Assembly: GCA_965227045.1 (NCBI GenBank) | Contig: OZ245718.1 | Coordinates: forward strand, 2,914,001 to 2,978,000 | Reading direction: 5' to 3' | From: UBA10649 sp965227045 | Lineage (GTDB): Bacteria; Actinomycetota; Actinomycetes; S36-B12 | DNA: 64,000 bases | Part shown: positions 52,932 to 61,363 of the stretch, piece by piece | How positions within the stretch are numbered: position 1 is the stretch's first letter | Layout of the letters: each line of letters begins with the position of its first letter | Made by a program: the position numbers and the translations under genes | Notes under the pieces: model-generated | What the model was told of the DNA's origin: nothing | The model's database searches: none | What the model saw: only the letters and a program-made list of their open reading frames with translations

Positions 52932-53390
52932 ATGGCCCTCAACCCGGACTTCGCTGGTCGGGTCTACCCGCCGAGCGCGCCATACGTGGTGTCGCGCGAG
53001 AAGGTGCGGGAATTCGCATCTGCGGTTGGCGACGACAATCCCGCTTATCACGATGTCGACGAAGCGCGAGCGCTCGGCTACGTCGACCTTGTCGCGCCTC
53101 CGACCTTCGCGATCATCGTGTCGATGCGCGCCAGTTCGGTGGTCATCCATGACCCCGAGTTGGGGCTGGACTACTCTCGAGTCGTCCACGGCGAGCAGCG
53201 GTTTGCCTTCGATCGACCGATCGTCGCAGGTGACGAGTTGACCGTCACGACGACGATCGAGTCCATCAGGTTCGCCGCGGGCAACGACATGATCACCACA
53301 CGCGGAGACATCGCGACCGTCGCCGGCGAGCACGTCGCAACGACGCATTCCCTGATCGTCTCGCGTGGGCCCGAAGAAGGCGGCGAATGA
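52932..53390 (+). CDS. MaoC-like N-terminal dehydratase domain protein (HadA-type)
   Basis: A 152-residue hot-dog-fold protein: YPPSAPYVVSREKVREFASAVGDDNPAYHD and APPTFAI, typical of the (3R)-hydroxyacyl-ACP dehydratase subunit HadA encoded next to rpmG in mycobacteria. It acts in a heterodimer with the next protein, which carries the catalytic motif. It overlaps hadB-like by 4 bp. Confidence 0.87.
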   Translation: MALNPDFAGRVYPPSAPYVVSREKVREFASAVGDDNPAYHDVDEARALGYVDLVAPPTFAIIVSMRASSVVIHDPELGLDYSRVVHGEQRFAFDRPIVAGDELTVTTTIESIRFAAGNDMITTRGDIATVAGEHVATTHSLIVSRGPEEGGE

Positions 53391-53812
53391 GCATCAGCTG
53401 GAATGACGTCGAGGTGGGCACGGCGCTGCCGAGCCAGACCTTCCCCGTTCAGCGCGCGGACCTGGTCCGATATGCAGGCGCCTCCCTCGACTTCAATCCC
53501 ATTCACTGGAACCAGCGCATCGCAACGTCGGTGGGACTTCCCGACGTCATCGCTCACGGAATGCTGACGATGGCGACGGCAGTCCGCGTCGTCACCGACT
53601 GGACTGGCGACCCGGGGTCCGTCGTGCAGTACGGCGTACGGTTCACCCGGCCCGTGGTGGTTCCTGACGACGAAGTCGGTGCGACGCTCGAGGTGAGTGG
53701 CAAGGTCACCGCCAAGAACGACGACGGCACGGTGCTCGTGACGATCACGGCGACGAGCGAGGGCTCGACAGTCCTCGGCAAGGCGCAGGCAGTCGTACGC
53801 CTGCCCGCATGA
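53387..53812 (+). CDS. MaoC-type dehydratase (HadB-type)
   Basis: A 141-residue hydratase-2 domain protein with the catalytic segment YAGASLDFNPIHWNQRIA (Asp and His) and GLPDVIAHGMLTMA. It forms the catalytic half of the HadAB dehydratase in fatty acid or mycolate-like elongation. It overlaps the next gene by 4 bp. Confidence 0.88.
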   Translation: MSISWNDVEVGTALPSQTFPVQRADLVRYAGASLDFNPIHWNQRIATSVGLPDVIAHGMLTMATAVRVVTDWTGDPGSVVQYGVRFTRPVVVPDDEVGATLEVSGKVTAKNDDGTVLVTITATSEGSTVLGKAQAVVRLPA

Positions 53813-54765
53813 GCGCCCTCGCGAACATCCCCGACGAGGTGCTGGCGCTTGCCGACCAGCGCGACGCCGCTCGTGCGATCCGCGACTTTGCGGAGGCAGA
53901 TCGCCTGCGTGATCGCATCACGGCTCTGGGCTTCGTCGTGACCGATGCTCCCGGTGGCTACGAGTTGGCGGCGCGACCGCCGTTCGACGTATTCGCGAGA
54001 GCTGCAGACCTCGTTGCGGCCGAACTGGTCCTGCCGTCCGCCCCGTGCACCGTCGCCCTGATCGTCGATGGCTGGCCGGACGATGTCGCTGTGTGCATCC
54101 GCGCGCTGCTGGCTCACGCCCCCAAGGATCTGGTCATCGTCGGCCTTGATTGCGGAGACGTCGATGGCGCGGGGATGGCGCTGCACGAACTGTCCGTCGA
54201 GAACCCGGATCGCGTGATCGACCTGCACGTGGCCGGGGACCTCGCCAAGGTCGGGTGGTCCACTGCTGTCAACGCGCTCGTCGACGTGAGCCGCTCGGAA
54301 GTCGTCGCGGTGATCGACATGTCTACGGTGCTCGACGCAGATGCGATCACACCGATTCTCGCGGAGTTCGCCGACCCGACAGTCGTCGCCTCGGGCTGGC
54401 GTGGGGTGAACGCGAACCTGACTGACGAGTGGAGGTCGTTCGACGACGCACCGCCCGGCGAGGTCGACGCGATTCTCGGCTATCTCCTCGTCGTTCGACG
54501 TGATGCGGCGCTCGCGGCACCTGCTCATCCGAAGGCGCGCTTCTATCGCAACGCCGACATCGAGTGGTCCCTCGCGCTTAGGGCGGAGGGCGGCCGTCTC
54601 GTCATTCCCACTGGCGACCTGCCCCTGCACCAGGAACGCCATCACGGCTATCACGACAGCGATCCGCAGCTGCGTGACCGCGAGTCCAGGCGCACGTACG
54701 ACCGCCTGTTGCATCGCTTCCGGTCGCGCCCGGAGATCCTCAGCCCGCGGACGTCGGCCCCCTAG
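53809..54765 (+). CDS. glycosyltransferase-2-like protein with CysRS-tail-like N-terminus
   Basis: A 318-residue two-part protein. Residues about 8-55 (LALADQRDAARAIRDFAEADRLRDRI... followed by VVTDAPGGYEL) resemble the C-terminal tail helix of cysteinyl-tRNA synthetase. Residues 80-300 look like a GT-A-type glycosyltransferase 2 domain (VIVGLDCGD, VAVIDMSTVLDADAI as the likely DxD-like region, IEWSLALRAEGGRLV). No membrane segment is seen. Donor and acceptor are unknown. Confidence 0.65.
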   Translation: MSALANIPDEVLALADQRDAARAIRDFAEADRLRDRITALGFVVTDAPGGYELAARPPFDVFARAADLVAAELVLPSAPCTVALIVDGWPDDVAVCIRALLAHAPKDLVIVGLDCGDVDGAGMALHELSVENPDRVIDLHVAGDLAKVGWSTAVNALVDVSRSEVVAVIDMSTVLDADAITPILAEFADPTVVASGWRGVNANLTDEWRSFDDAPPGEVDAILGYLLVVRRDAALAAPAHPKARFYRNADIEWSLALRAEGGRLVIPTGDLPLHQERHHGYHDSDPQLRDRESRRTYDRLLHRFRSRPEILSPRTSAP

Positions 54766-54774
54766 GGTTGCATC

Positions 54775-55806
54775 GTGCCCTCACCCGCGAATCTCGCCGA
54801 GCGCACGACGCTTCGGGTGGGCGGTCCGGCTGATTCGTGGCTCGCCCCGTCATCGATCCCCGAGATTGTCGAAGCGGTTCGCGAGTGCGACGACTCCTCG
54901 ACCCCCGTCCTCCTGCTTGGCGGCGGAAGCAACCTCGTCGTCTCGGACGCAGGGTTCGCCGGCTCTGTCATCGACGTGGTGAACCGCGGCGTCCGGGTCG
55001 ACGCGGCAGCTGCCGAGGGCGCCGTCGACATCACTGTCGCGGCGGGCGAGCCGTGGGACGAGGTCGTGGCGATGAGCGTGCGCGAGGGGTGGTCCGGCAT
55101 CGAGGCGCTGTCCGGGATCCCCGGACGATGCGGCGCGACGCCCATCCAGAACGTCGGTGCCTATGGACAGGAGCTCGCGCACGTCGTCGCCGAAGTCGAC
55201 GTGTTCGACCGGCGCTCGGGCGAACTCGGCCGGATGTCGGCTGCCGACTGCGGGTTCGGCTACCGCACGAGCGCATTCAAGAAGGACCCCGACCGCTGGG
55301 TGGTCCTGGCCTTGACGCTGCGGCTTCGCAGGTCCAGCACCGGAACGGTCAGGTACAGCGAACTCGCGCGCTCGCTCGGGGTCGCGAGCGACGGGCAGGC
55401 CGACATCCGCGACATCCGATCGGCGGTTCTCGGACTGCGTGCAGCCAAGGGCATGGTCCTCGATGAGGCTGACCACGACACGTGGAGCGCGGGCTCCTTC
55501 TTCACCAACCCGATCATCGACGACGAATCGGGCGCGCCAGCGGGCTGTCCGCGCTATCCGTCGGTCGCAGGCATCAAACTGAGTGCGGCCTGGCTCATCG
55601 AGCACTCGGGAGTCTCACGCGGCTTCGCCATCGATGCCGCATCACGGGCGGCCATCTCGACCAAGCACACACTCGCGTTGACCAATCGCGGCGGTGCCAC
55701 AGCGGCTGATGTCATGGCGTTGGCGCGATTCGTGCAGGGACGCGTCCAACGCGAGTTCGGCATCGATCTCGCGATCGAGCCGACCCTCGTGGGCAGTCCG
55801 GGCTAG
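54775..55806 (+). CDS. murB: UDP-N-acetylenolpyruvoylglucosamine reductase
   Basis: A 343-residue MurB, the flavin reductase of peptidoglycan precursor synthesis. Signatures: TTLRVGGPADSWL, LLLGGGSNLVVSD, IEALSGIPGRCGATPIQNVGAYGQE, YRTSAFK, the catalytic Ser in AGSFFTNPI and Glu in EPTLVG. GTG 54775 starts 9 bp after the preceding stop. It is convergent with and overlaps the aminotransferase gene by 4 bp. Confidence 0.96.
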   Translation: MPSPANLAERTTLRVGGPADSWLAPSSIPEIVEAVRECDDSSTPVLLLGGGSNLVVSDAGFAGSVIDVVNRGVRVDAAAAEGAVDITVAAGEPWDEVVAMSVREGWSGIEALSGIPGRCGATPIQNVGAYGQELAHVVAEVDVFDRRSGELGRMSAADCGFGYRTSAFKKDPDRWVVLALTLRLRRSSTGTVRYSELARSLGVASDGQADIRDIRSAVLGLRAAKGMVLDEADHDTWSAGSFFTNPIIDDESGAPAGCPRYPSVAGIKLSAAWLIEHSGVSRGFAIDAASRAAISTKHTLALTNRGGATAADVMALARFVQGRVQREFGIDLAIEPTLVGSPG

Positions 55807-57005
55807 TTGGCCTCCGCCAGCAGGGCTGCCATCCGCGATACACCCTCGACGATGTCGGCATCCGACGTGGCGTAGGACATGCGGACATAGCCAGGCGTGC
55901 CGAAGGCCTCGCCCGGAACGACCGCGACCTCGGCCTCGTCAAGGATGAGCGCGGAGAGGTGGGCTGACGACTCGATGGTGCTGCCGCGCAGAGACTTGCC
56001 GACCAGTTCCTTCACCGAGGGGTAGACGTAGAACGCGCCCTCGGGCAGGGGACATGCCACCCCGGGAATCGCGTCGAGCATGCCGGTGATGAGGAGCCGT
56101 CGCCTGTCGAACGCGGCCTTCATCTCGGCCACCGCGGACAGGTCACCGCTCACCGCAGCGAGTGCTGCGACCTGCGAGATGTTGGCAACGTTCGAGGTCG
56201 AATGTGACTGCAGGTTGGTCGCCGCCTTGACGACGTCGGCCGGGCCGATCATCCAGCCCACGCGCCAGCCGGTCATGGCGTAGGTCTTCGCGACACCGTT
56301 GACGACCACGCATCGGTCGGCGAGGGAGGGCACGAGGACCGGCATCGAGGCGAACTCGGCGTCGCCGTAGACCAGGTGCTCGTAGATCTCGTCGGTGACC
56401 ACCCACAGGCCGTGGGAATCGGCCCACTCACCGATCGCCTTGACCTCGGCGGGGGAGTAGACCGCCCCGGTGGGGTTGGACGGTGAGACGAAGACGAGCA
56501 GCTTGGTGCGCTCGGTGCGCGCGGCCTCGAGCTGCGCGATCGTCGCGCGATACCCGGACGTCTCGTCGGTGATGATCTCGACGGGGACGCCGCCCGCCAG
56601 GCGGATCGACTCGGGATAGGTGGTCCAGTACGGCGCTGGCAGCAGCACCTCGTCGCCGGGATCCAGCAGGGTGGCGAAGGCGTTGTAGAGGGCCTGCTTG
56701 CCGCCGTTGGTGATGAGGACCTGGCTCGCGGCCACCTGGAAGCCGGAGTCGCGCAGGGTCTTGACCGCGACGGCCTCCTTGAGCTCGGGCAGCCCGCCCG
56801 CGGGGGTGTAGCGGTGCCACTGCTGCTGGGAACTCGCCGCGATCGCGGCATCGACGATGTAGCCGGGCGTGGGGAAGTCCGGCTCGCCAGCGCCGAAGCC
56901 GATGACCGGCCGACCGGCCGCCTTGAGGGCCTTGGCCTTGGCGTCGACCGCCAAGGTGGCTGATTCGGTGATGGCGGCGATTCGGCGGGAGATGCGTGAA
57001 CTCAT
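55803..57005 (-). CDS. pyridoxal-phosphate aminotransferase, aspartate aminotransferase type
   Basis: A 400-residue class I aminotransferase. FGAGEPDFPTPG, ITNGGKQALYN, SNPTGAVYS, VVTDEIYEHLVYG and the cofactor Lys in NGVAKTYAMTGWRVGW are all visible. It very probably exchanges amino groups of aspartate and glutamate; prephenate transamination is an alternative within the family. ATG 57005. Confidence 0.94.
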   Translation of the reverse strand: MSSRISRRIAAITESATLAVDAKAKALKAAGRPVIGFGAGEPDFPTPGYIVDAAIAASSQQQWHRYTPAGGLPELKEAVAVKTLRDSGFQVAASQVLITNGGKQALYNAFATLLDPGDEVLLPAPYWTTYPESIRLAGGVPVEIITDETSGYRATIAQLEAARTERTKLLVFVSPSNPTGAVYSPAEVKAIGEWADSHGLWVVTDEIYEHLVYGDAEFASMPVLVPSLADRCVVVNGVAKTYAMTGWRVGWMIGPADVVKAATNLQSHSTSNVANISQVAALAAVSGDLSAVAEMKAAFDRRRLLITGMLDAIPGVACPLPEGAFYVYPSVKELVGKSLRGSTIESSAHLSALILDEAEVAVVPGEAFGTPGYVRMSYATSDADIVEGVSRMAALLAEAN

Positions 57006-57137
57006 GCCTGCATCCTTGCAGCCTCGCTCTCACGGCTGGGGACCGGATTGGACCCGGCTCATGGGCGGACCGTAGACTCCCGTAGCGAAATAGGTCGGCG
57101 GCAGCCTGCCCTCGGGCAGGCCTAATCACCGGGCTGA

Positions 57138-57210
57138 AGGGTCGTAGCTCAATTGGTAGAGCACCGGTCTCCAAAACCGGCGGTTGGGGGTTCAAGTCCC
57201 TCCGGCCCTG
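57138..57210 (+). tRNA. tRNA-Trp (CCA)
   Basis: A 73-nt cloverleaf: acceptor AGGGTCG/CGGCCCT, anticodon loop CTCCAAA with CCA, T-loop TTCAAGT. Located just before secE as usual in actinobacteria. A weak promoter (TTGGAC near 57048, TAGACT near 57073) lies upstream. Confidence 0.95.
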
Positions 57211-57276
57211 CGAGTCGATCGATGGCTCCCACGCTCGCCGTGGGAGCTCGCAAGGACGAGATGAAGGTAGGAAGGC

Positions 57277-57534
57277 ATGACGGACACTGACGCCCTGCCC
57301 GACCGCGGGTCGGACGGTCGCGGTCGCAAGGACCGCGCCCAGGGCAACGTGTTCTCGCGGCTTGCCCTGTTCATTCGACAGGTCGTCGCAGAACTGCGCA
57401 AGGTCATCTGGCCCACGCGCAAGGAGTTGGTCGCCTACACGACCGTTGTGGTGGTCTTCGTGCTCATCATGGCGGGGATCATCGCCGCACTCGACTACAT
57501 CTTCGCCCGAGGAGTGCTGTTCGTCTTCGGCTAG
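57277..57534 (+). CDS. secE: preprotein translocase subunit SecE
   Basis: An 85-residue protein with the SecE core LALFIRQVVAELRKVIWPTR followed by one membrane helix (TTVVVVFVLIMAGIIAALDY). It is the essential small partner of SecY. ATG 57277 has AAGGTAGGAAGG upstream. First protein gene of the tRNA-Trp, secE, nusG, rplK, rplA unit. Confidence 0.96.
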   Translation: MTDTDALPDRGSDGRGRKDRAQGNVFSRLALFIRQVVAELRKVIWPTRKELVAYTTVVVVFVLIMAGIIAALDYIFARGVLFVFG

Positions 57535-57589
57535 CCGCCCTACCCGCTTCCCCCTATGCCAGATCACAGACGCAAGGAGAATGACCACC

Positions 57590-58402
57590 GTGTCCGACCA
57601 GGGTTTTACCCCCTCGATCGATCCATTCGCGACGGCCAAGCCAGTCGATGAGGCCGCCGCCGACGAGGCGATCGTGGACGAGTTGATCGTCGAGGCCGTG
57701 GCCGAGGCCGTCGCCGAGGAACTGGTCATCGAGGACGCGGTCGACGAGGTCCTCGCGGAGGCTGAGGAGATCGTCGAGGAGGAGGAAGAGGAAGACCCGC
57801 TCATCGCCTTCCGCGAGCAGATGCGGATCTCGGCGGGCGACTGGTACGTCATCCACTCCTACGCCGGCTACGAGAACAAGGTCAAGGGCAACATCGAGAC
57901 CCGCATCAACAGCATGAACATGGAGGACTACATCTTCCAGGTCGAGGTGCCGATGGAAGAGGTCACCGAGATCAAGTCCGGCGTGCGCAAGCTCGTCCGT
58001 CGGAACAAGTTCCCCGGCTACGTGCTGGTGCGCATGGAGCTCACCGACGAGTCGTGGGGTGCCATCCGGCACACCCCCGGTGTCACGGGCTTCGTCGGAC
58101 ACGGCCATCAGCCAGCGCCTTTGACCCTCGACGAGGTCGTTGCGATCCTCGCCCCGACGCCCGAGAAGAAGGCGGGCGCCCCCGGCGCTCCGTCATCGAG
58201 CGGAGGCGGCTCGTCCGCGCCCGCGATCGAGATCGACTTCGGCGTCGGCGACTCCGTCACCGTCGTCGACGGGCCGTTCGCGACCCTGCACGCCACCATC
58301 TCCGAGATCAACATCGAGGCCCAGAAGGTCACCGGCCTCGTCGAGATCTTCGGTCGAGAGACTCCTGTTGAGCTGGCATTCAGCCAGATCAACAAGAACT
58401 AG
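57590..58402 (+). CDS. nusG: transcription termination/antitermination protein NusG
   Basis: A 270-residue NusG. An acidic Ala/Glu/Asp/Val-rich N-terminal extension of about 80 residues comes first, then the NGN domain (DWYVIHSYAGYENKVKGNIE, FPGYVLVRMELTDESW, VTGFVG), then a Ser/Gly-rich linker, then the KOW domain (GDSVTVVDGPFATLHATI). ATG 57581 is only 1 nt from AAGGAG, so GTG 57590 is preferred; the difference is 3 residues. Couples RNA polymerase to the ribosome and Rho. Confidence 0.95.
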   Translation: MSDQGFTPSIDPFATAKPVDEAAADEAIVDELIVEAVAEAVAEELVIEDAVDEVLAEAEEIVEEEEEEDPLIAFREQMRISAGDWYVIHSYAGYENKVKGNIETRINSMNMEDYIFQVEVPMEEVTEIKSGVRKLVRRNKFPGYVLVRMELTDESWGAIRHTPGVTGFVGHGHQPAPLTLDEVVAILAPTPEKKAGAPGAPSSSGGGSSAPAIEIDFGVGDSVTVVDGPFATLHATISEINIEAQKVTGLVEIFGRETPVELAFSQINKN

Positions 58403-58408
58403 CACGAC

Positions 58409-58431
58409 CCCCGCGGACGCCGTCTGCGGGG
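58409..58431 (+). other. hairpin in the nusG-rplK gap
   Basis: A 10-bp stem with a 3-nt loop (CCCCGC and GCGGGG outer arms) lies between nusG and rplK. No T-run follows. It could be a processing site, a partial terminator, or the leader target of L1 autoregulation. Confidence 0.45.
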
Positions 58432-58458
58432 AAACGACAACGAAGGACCCGACACACC

Positions 58459-58893
58459 ATGGCACCGAAGAAGAAGAAGGTTGCCGGCCTGATCAAGTTG
58501 CAGATCCAGGCAGGGGCAGCCAACCCGGCGCCGCCGGTCGGCCCCGCACTGGGCCAGCACGGCGTCAACATCATGGAGTTCTGCAAGGCCTACAACGCCG
58601 CGACGGAAAGCCAGCGCGGCAACGTGATTCCCGTCGAGATCACGGTCTACGAAGACCGCTCGTTCGACTTCACGCTGAAGACCCCGCCCGCCTCGAGGCT
58701 CATCCTCAAGGCAGCCGGGCTCGAGAAGGGCTCGGGCAACGCGCCCAAGGTCAAGGCCGGTTCCATCACGCGCGCCCAGGTTCGCGAGATCGCCGAGACC
58801 AAGATGCCCGACCTGAATGCCAATGACGTCGACGCTGCGATGAAGATCATCGAGGGCACCGCTCGTCAGATGGGCATCTCTGTCGCTGGCTGA
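58459..58893 (+). CDS. rplK: ribosomal protein uL11
   Basis: A 144-residue L11: KKKVAGLIKLQIQAGAANPAPPVGPALGQHGVNIM and the C-terminal rRNA-binding part GSGNAPKVKAGSI. Length and order before rplA are canonical. Confidence 0.98.
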   Translation: MAPKKKKVAGLIKLQIQAGAANPAPPVGPALGQHGVNIMEFCKAYNAATESQRGNVIPVEITVYEDRSFDFTLKTPPASRLILKAAGLEKGSGNAPKVKAGSITRAQVREIAETKMPDLNANDVDAAMKIIEGTARQMGISVAG

Positions 58894-58923
58894 CCTGCCG
58901 ACGACAATCAACCACGAGTGGGA

Positions 58924-58939
58924 GAGCCGCGCGCGGCTC
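58924..58939 (+). other. 16-bp perfect palindrome in the rplK-rplA gap
   Basis: GAGCCGCGCGCGGCTC, able to form a short GC-only hairpin 32 bp before the rplA start. Possible mRNA structure; function unknown. Confidence 0.4.
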
Positions 58940-58970
58940 GCACACCACACACTGCGAAGGAGCAGAGAGC

Positions 58971-59684
58971 ATGAAGCGCAGCAAGGCCTACAGGGCCGCA
59001 GCAGAGAAGATTGACCCGGATTCGTTGTACGCGCCCCTTGAGGCCGTTCGCCTCGTCAAGGGCAGCACCGCAACCAAGTTCGACCCGACCGTCGAGGTCT
59101 CGATGCGACTGGGTGTCGACCCCCGCAAGGCCGACCAGATGGTTCGCGGCACCGTCAATCTCCCGCACGGCACCGGCAAGACAGCCCGCGTGCTGGTGTT
59201 CGCCAATGGCGACAAGGCCGACGAGGCGCGTGCCGCCGGCGCCGACTTCGTCGGCTCGGACGACATGATCGAGAAGGTCCGCGGAGGCTGGACCGACTTC
59301 GACGCCGCCGTCGCGACCCCCGATCTCATGGGCAAGGTGGGCACGCTCGGCAAGGTGCTCGGACCCCGTGGACTCATGCCGAACCCCAAGACCGGCACCG
59401 TCACGGTCGACGTGGCCAAGGCCGTTACCGAGATCAAGGGCGGCAAGATCGAGTTCCGCGTCGACAAGCACTCCAATCTCGCTTTCCCGATCGGCAAGGC
59501 ATCCTTCACCGAGCAGGCGCTGGTCGAGAACTACGCGGCCGCACTCGACGAGGTCCTGCGGTTGAAGCCGTCCGCGGCCAAGGGCCGGTACGTCCGCAAG
59601 ACCACGATCTCGTCCAGCATGGGCCCGGGCATTCCGGTCGATCCGAACCGGGTCAAGAACCTGCTGGCGGAGGACGAGGCGTAG
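58971..59684 (+). CDS. rplA: ribosomal protein uL1
   Basis: A 237-residue L1: AVRLVKGSTATKFDPTVEVSMRLG and PRGLMPNPKTGTV. It binds 23S rRNA at the L1 stalk and represses its own operon. ATG 58971 follows AAGGAG. Confidence 0.98.
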   Translation: MKRSKAYRAAAEKIDPDSLYAPLEAVRLVKGSTATKFDPTVEVSMRLGVDPRKADQMVRGTVNLPHGTGKTARVLVFANGDKADEARAAGADFVGSDDMIEKVRGGWTDFDAAVATPDLMGKVGTLGKVLGPRGLMPNPKTGTVTVDVAKAVTEIKGGKIEFRVDKHSNLAFPIGKASFTEQALVENYAAALDEVLRLKPSAAKGRYVRKTTISSSMGPGIPVDPNRVKNLLAEDEA

Positions 59685-59700
59685 CCCTCCCGATATCCCA

Positions 59701-59744
59701 AGTCGAGGTGGTCCGGATAACTCCGGGCCACCTCGACTGCTGTT
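59701..59744 (+). terminator. rho-independent terminator after rplA
   Basis: A 16-bp stem at 59701-59716 and 59723-59738 (AGTCGAGGTGGTCCGG with one G-U pair) around loop ATAACT, followed by GCTGTTTT. This is the strongest terminator in the window and closes the secE to rplA unit. Confidence 0.88.
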
Positions 59745-59861
59745 TTCGAAGTGTTGTCCCAATCTGACGAATCCTGTTGACCCGGGTTACTCGCGAGTAC
59801 AGACTGAGCCACCGCGCAATGAGGCGCGTGCTGCGTGCGAGGCTTATGAGGAGTGTGATCC

Positions 59862-60644
59862 GTGGCGGCCCCTGACGCCGATACGTTGCTTCAACTCTCG
59901 GATATCAAGGTCCGGCTGAGCGGGTTGCAGATCCTCGACGGAGTCAGCATCGAGGTTCCGCGCGGCAAGGTCACCGGCCTCATCGGGCCCAACGGTGCGG
60001 GCAAGACCACCGTCTTCAACGTGATCAGCGGCTTCGTCAAGGCCGACTCGGGCGATGTCATCTACGAGGGCCGTCGCCTCAAGCACATCAAGGCTCACCA
60101 CCTGACGAAGAAGGGCATCTCGCGCACCCTCCAGGGCGTCGGGCTGTTCGCCAGCCTCACCGCCTTGGAGAACGTCATGCTCGGCGGCTCGTCGCGGGTC
60201 CGCAGCGGGATCATCTCCCAGACCTTCGCTATGCCCTGGACCGACATCGAGACCGAGCGGCTGCGGATCCGCTCCCTTGAGGCTCTCGAGGAGCTCGGCG
60301 TCTCCGACGAGGCCGGCCGACTGCCAGGCGAGATGCCGTACCCCGTGCAGAAGAAGGTGGCGATGGCGCGCGCGCTCGTCTCCGATCCGAAGATCCTGCT
60401 CCTCGACGAGCCGGCCGGCGGCATCGGCGCTGCCGACATGACCGAGCTCGAGCGGCTGATCCGCAGCTGGGTTCCTGAGCGAACCGTGCTGCTCGTCGAG
60501 CACCACATGGAACTGGTCATGTCCGTCTGCGATCTCATCTGGGTCCTCGATGCCGGCAAGGTCATCGCGTCGGGCACGCCCGATCAGGTGCGCAACGACC
60601 CGGCGGTGCTTGAGGCCTACCTCGGCCAGGAGGGGGCGGCCTGA
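59862..60644 (+). CDS. livG: branched-chain amino-acid type ABC transporter ATP-binding protein (LivG-like)
   Basis: A 260-residue ATPase with Walker A GPNGAGKT, signature region PYPVQKKVAMARAL (in place of LSGGQ), and Walker B ILLLDEPAGGIG. LivG/LivF pairs energise uptake of branched-chain amino acids, urea, amides or aromatic acids; the substrate is open here. GTG 59862 has AGGAG 8 nt upstream. A weak promoter (TTGACC at 59777) lies between terminator and start. Confidence 0.88.
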   Translation: MAAPDADTLLQLSDIKVRLSGLQILDGVSIEVPRGKVTGLIGPNGAGKTTVFNVISGFVKADSGDVIYEGRRLKHIKAHHLTKKGISRTLQGVGLFASLTALENVMLGGSSRVRSGIISQTFAMPWTDIETERLRIRSLEALEELGVSDEAGRLPGEMPYPVQKKVAMARALVSDPKILLLDEPAGGIGAADMTELERLIRSWVPERTVLLVEHHMELVMSVCDLIWVLDAGKVIASGTPDQVRNDPAVLEAYLGQEGAA

Positions 60645-61348
60645 TGCTCACGATCACCGACCTCAGCGTCAACTACGGACCGGTTCATGCCCTGTCGCAC
60701 GTGTCGATCGACGTGCCCAGGGGCGAGGTCACCGCCGTCATCGGAGCGAACGGAGCGGGCAAGTCGACGCTCATGCGCACCCTCGCCGGACTCGTGAAGC
60801 CCGCTACCGGATCGGCCACCCTCGACGGCAAGACCATCACCGGTCACAAGGCCGAGGACATCGTCCGGATGGGTGTCGCACTCGTGCCGGAGGGCAGGTC
60901 CACCGTTCCCGAGCTCACCGTCGACGAGAACCTTCGCCTTGGCGGCATGTGGCGTTCGCGCGCAGATCGGGCGACGAGCCAGGCCGAGGTCTTCGACCTG
61001 TTCCCGGTTCTCGGCGAGCGGCAGAAGATGCGTGCCGACACCCTCAGCGGTGGCGAGCGACAGCAGCTGGCCATCGGCCGTGCGCTGATGTGCGAGCCGC
61101 AGTGCCTGCTCCTTGACGAGCCGTCGCTCGGGCTCGCCCCGCTCATCGTCACGCAGATCCTCGAACTCGTGAAGAGGTTGGCCACGGAGGCGAACCTCGC
61201 TGTGCTGCTCGTCGAGCAGAACGCCGTCACCGCTCTTCGGGTGGCGAGCCAGGGAGTGGTGCTCAACCTGGGACAGGTCGTGATGGCGGGCTCGTCCTCG
61301 GACATTGCCTCGCACGACGAACTACGACATGCCTACCTCGGCTATTAG
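60644..61348 (+). CDS. livF: branched-chain amino-acid type ABC transporter ATP-binding protein (LivF-like)
   Basis: A 234-residue ATPase: GANGAGKS, VPEGRSTVPELTVDENLRLG, LSGGERQQLAIGRAL, and LLLDEPSLGLAP are typical of LivF. Its start codon shares a base with the livG stop. Acts on the cytoplasmic face with LivG. Confidence 0.92.
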   Translation: MLTITDLSVNYGPVHALSHVSIDVPRGEVTAVIGANGAGKSTLMRTLAGLVKPATGSATLDGKTITGHKAEDIVRMGVALVPEGRSTVPELTVDENLRLGGMWRSRADRATSQAEVFDLFPVLGERQKMRADTLSGGERQQLAIGRALMCEPQCLLLDEPSLGLAPLIVTQILELVKRLATEANLAVLLVEQNAVTALRVASQGVVLNLGQVVMAGSSSDIASHDELRHAYLGY

Positions 61349-61363
61349 GACGGGGGCGACGAC

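Noticed and set aside
56428..57852. A 474-residue minus-strand frame crossing nusG, secE, tRNA-Trp and the aminotransferase
   Set aside because: It runs antisense through essential genes and a tRNA, so it cannot be a real coding region.
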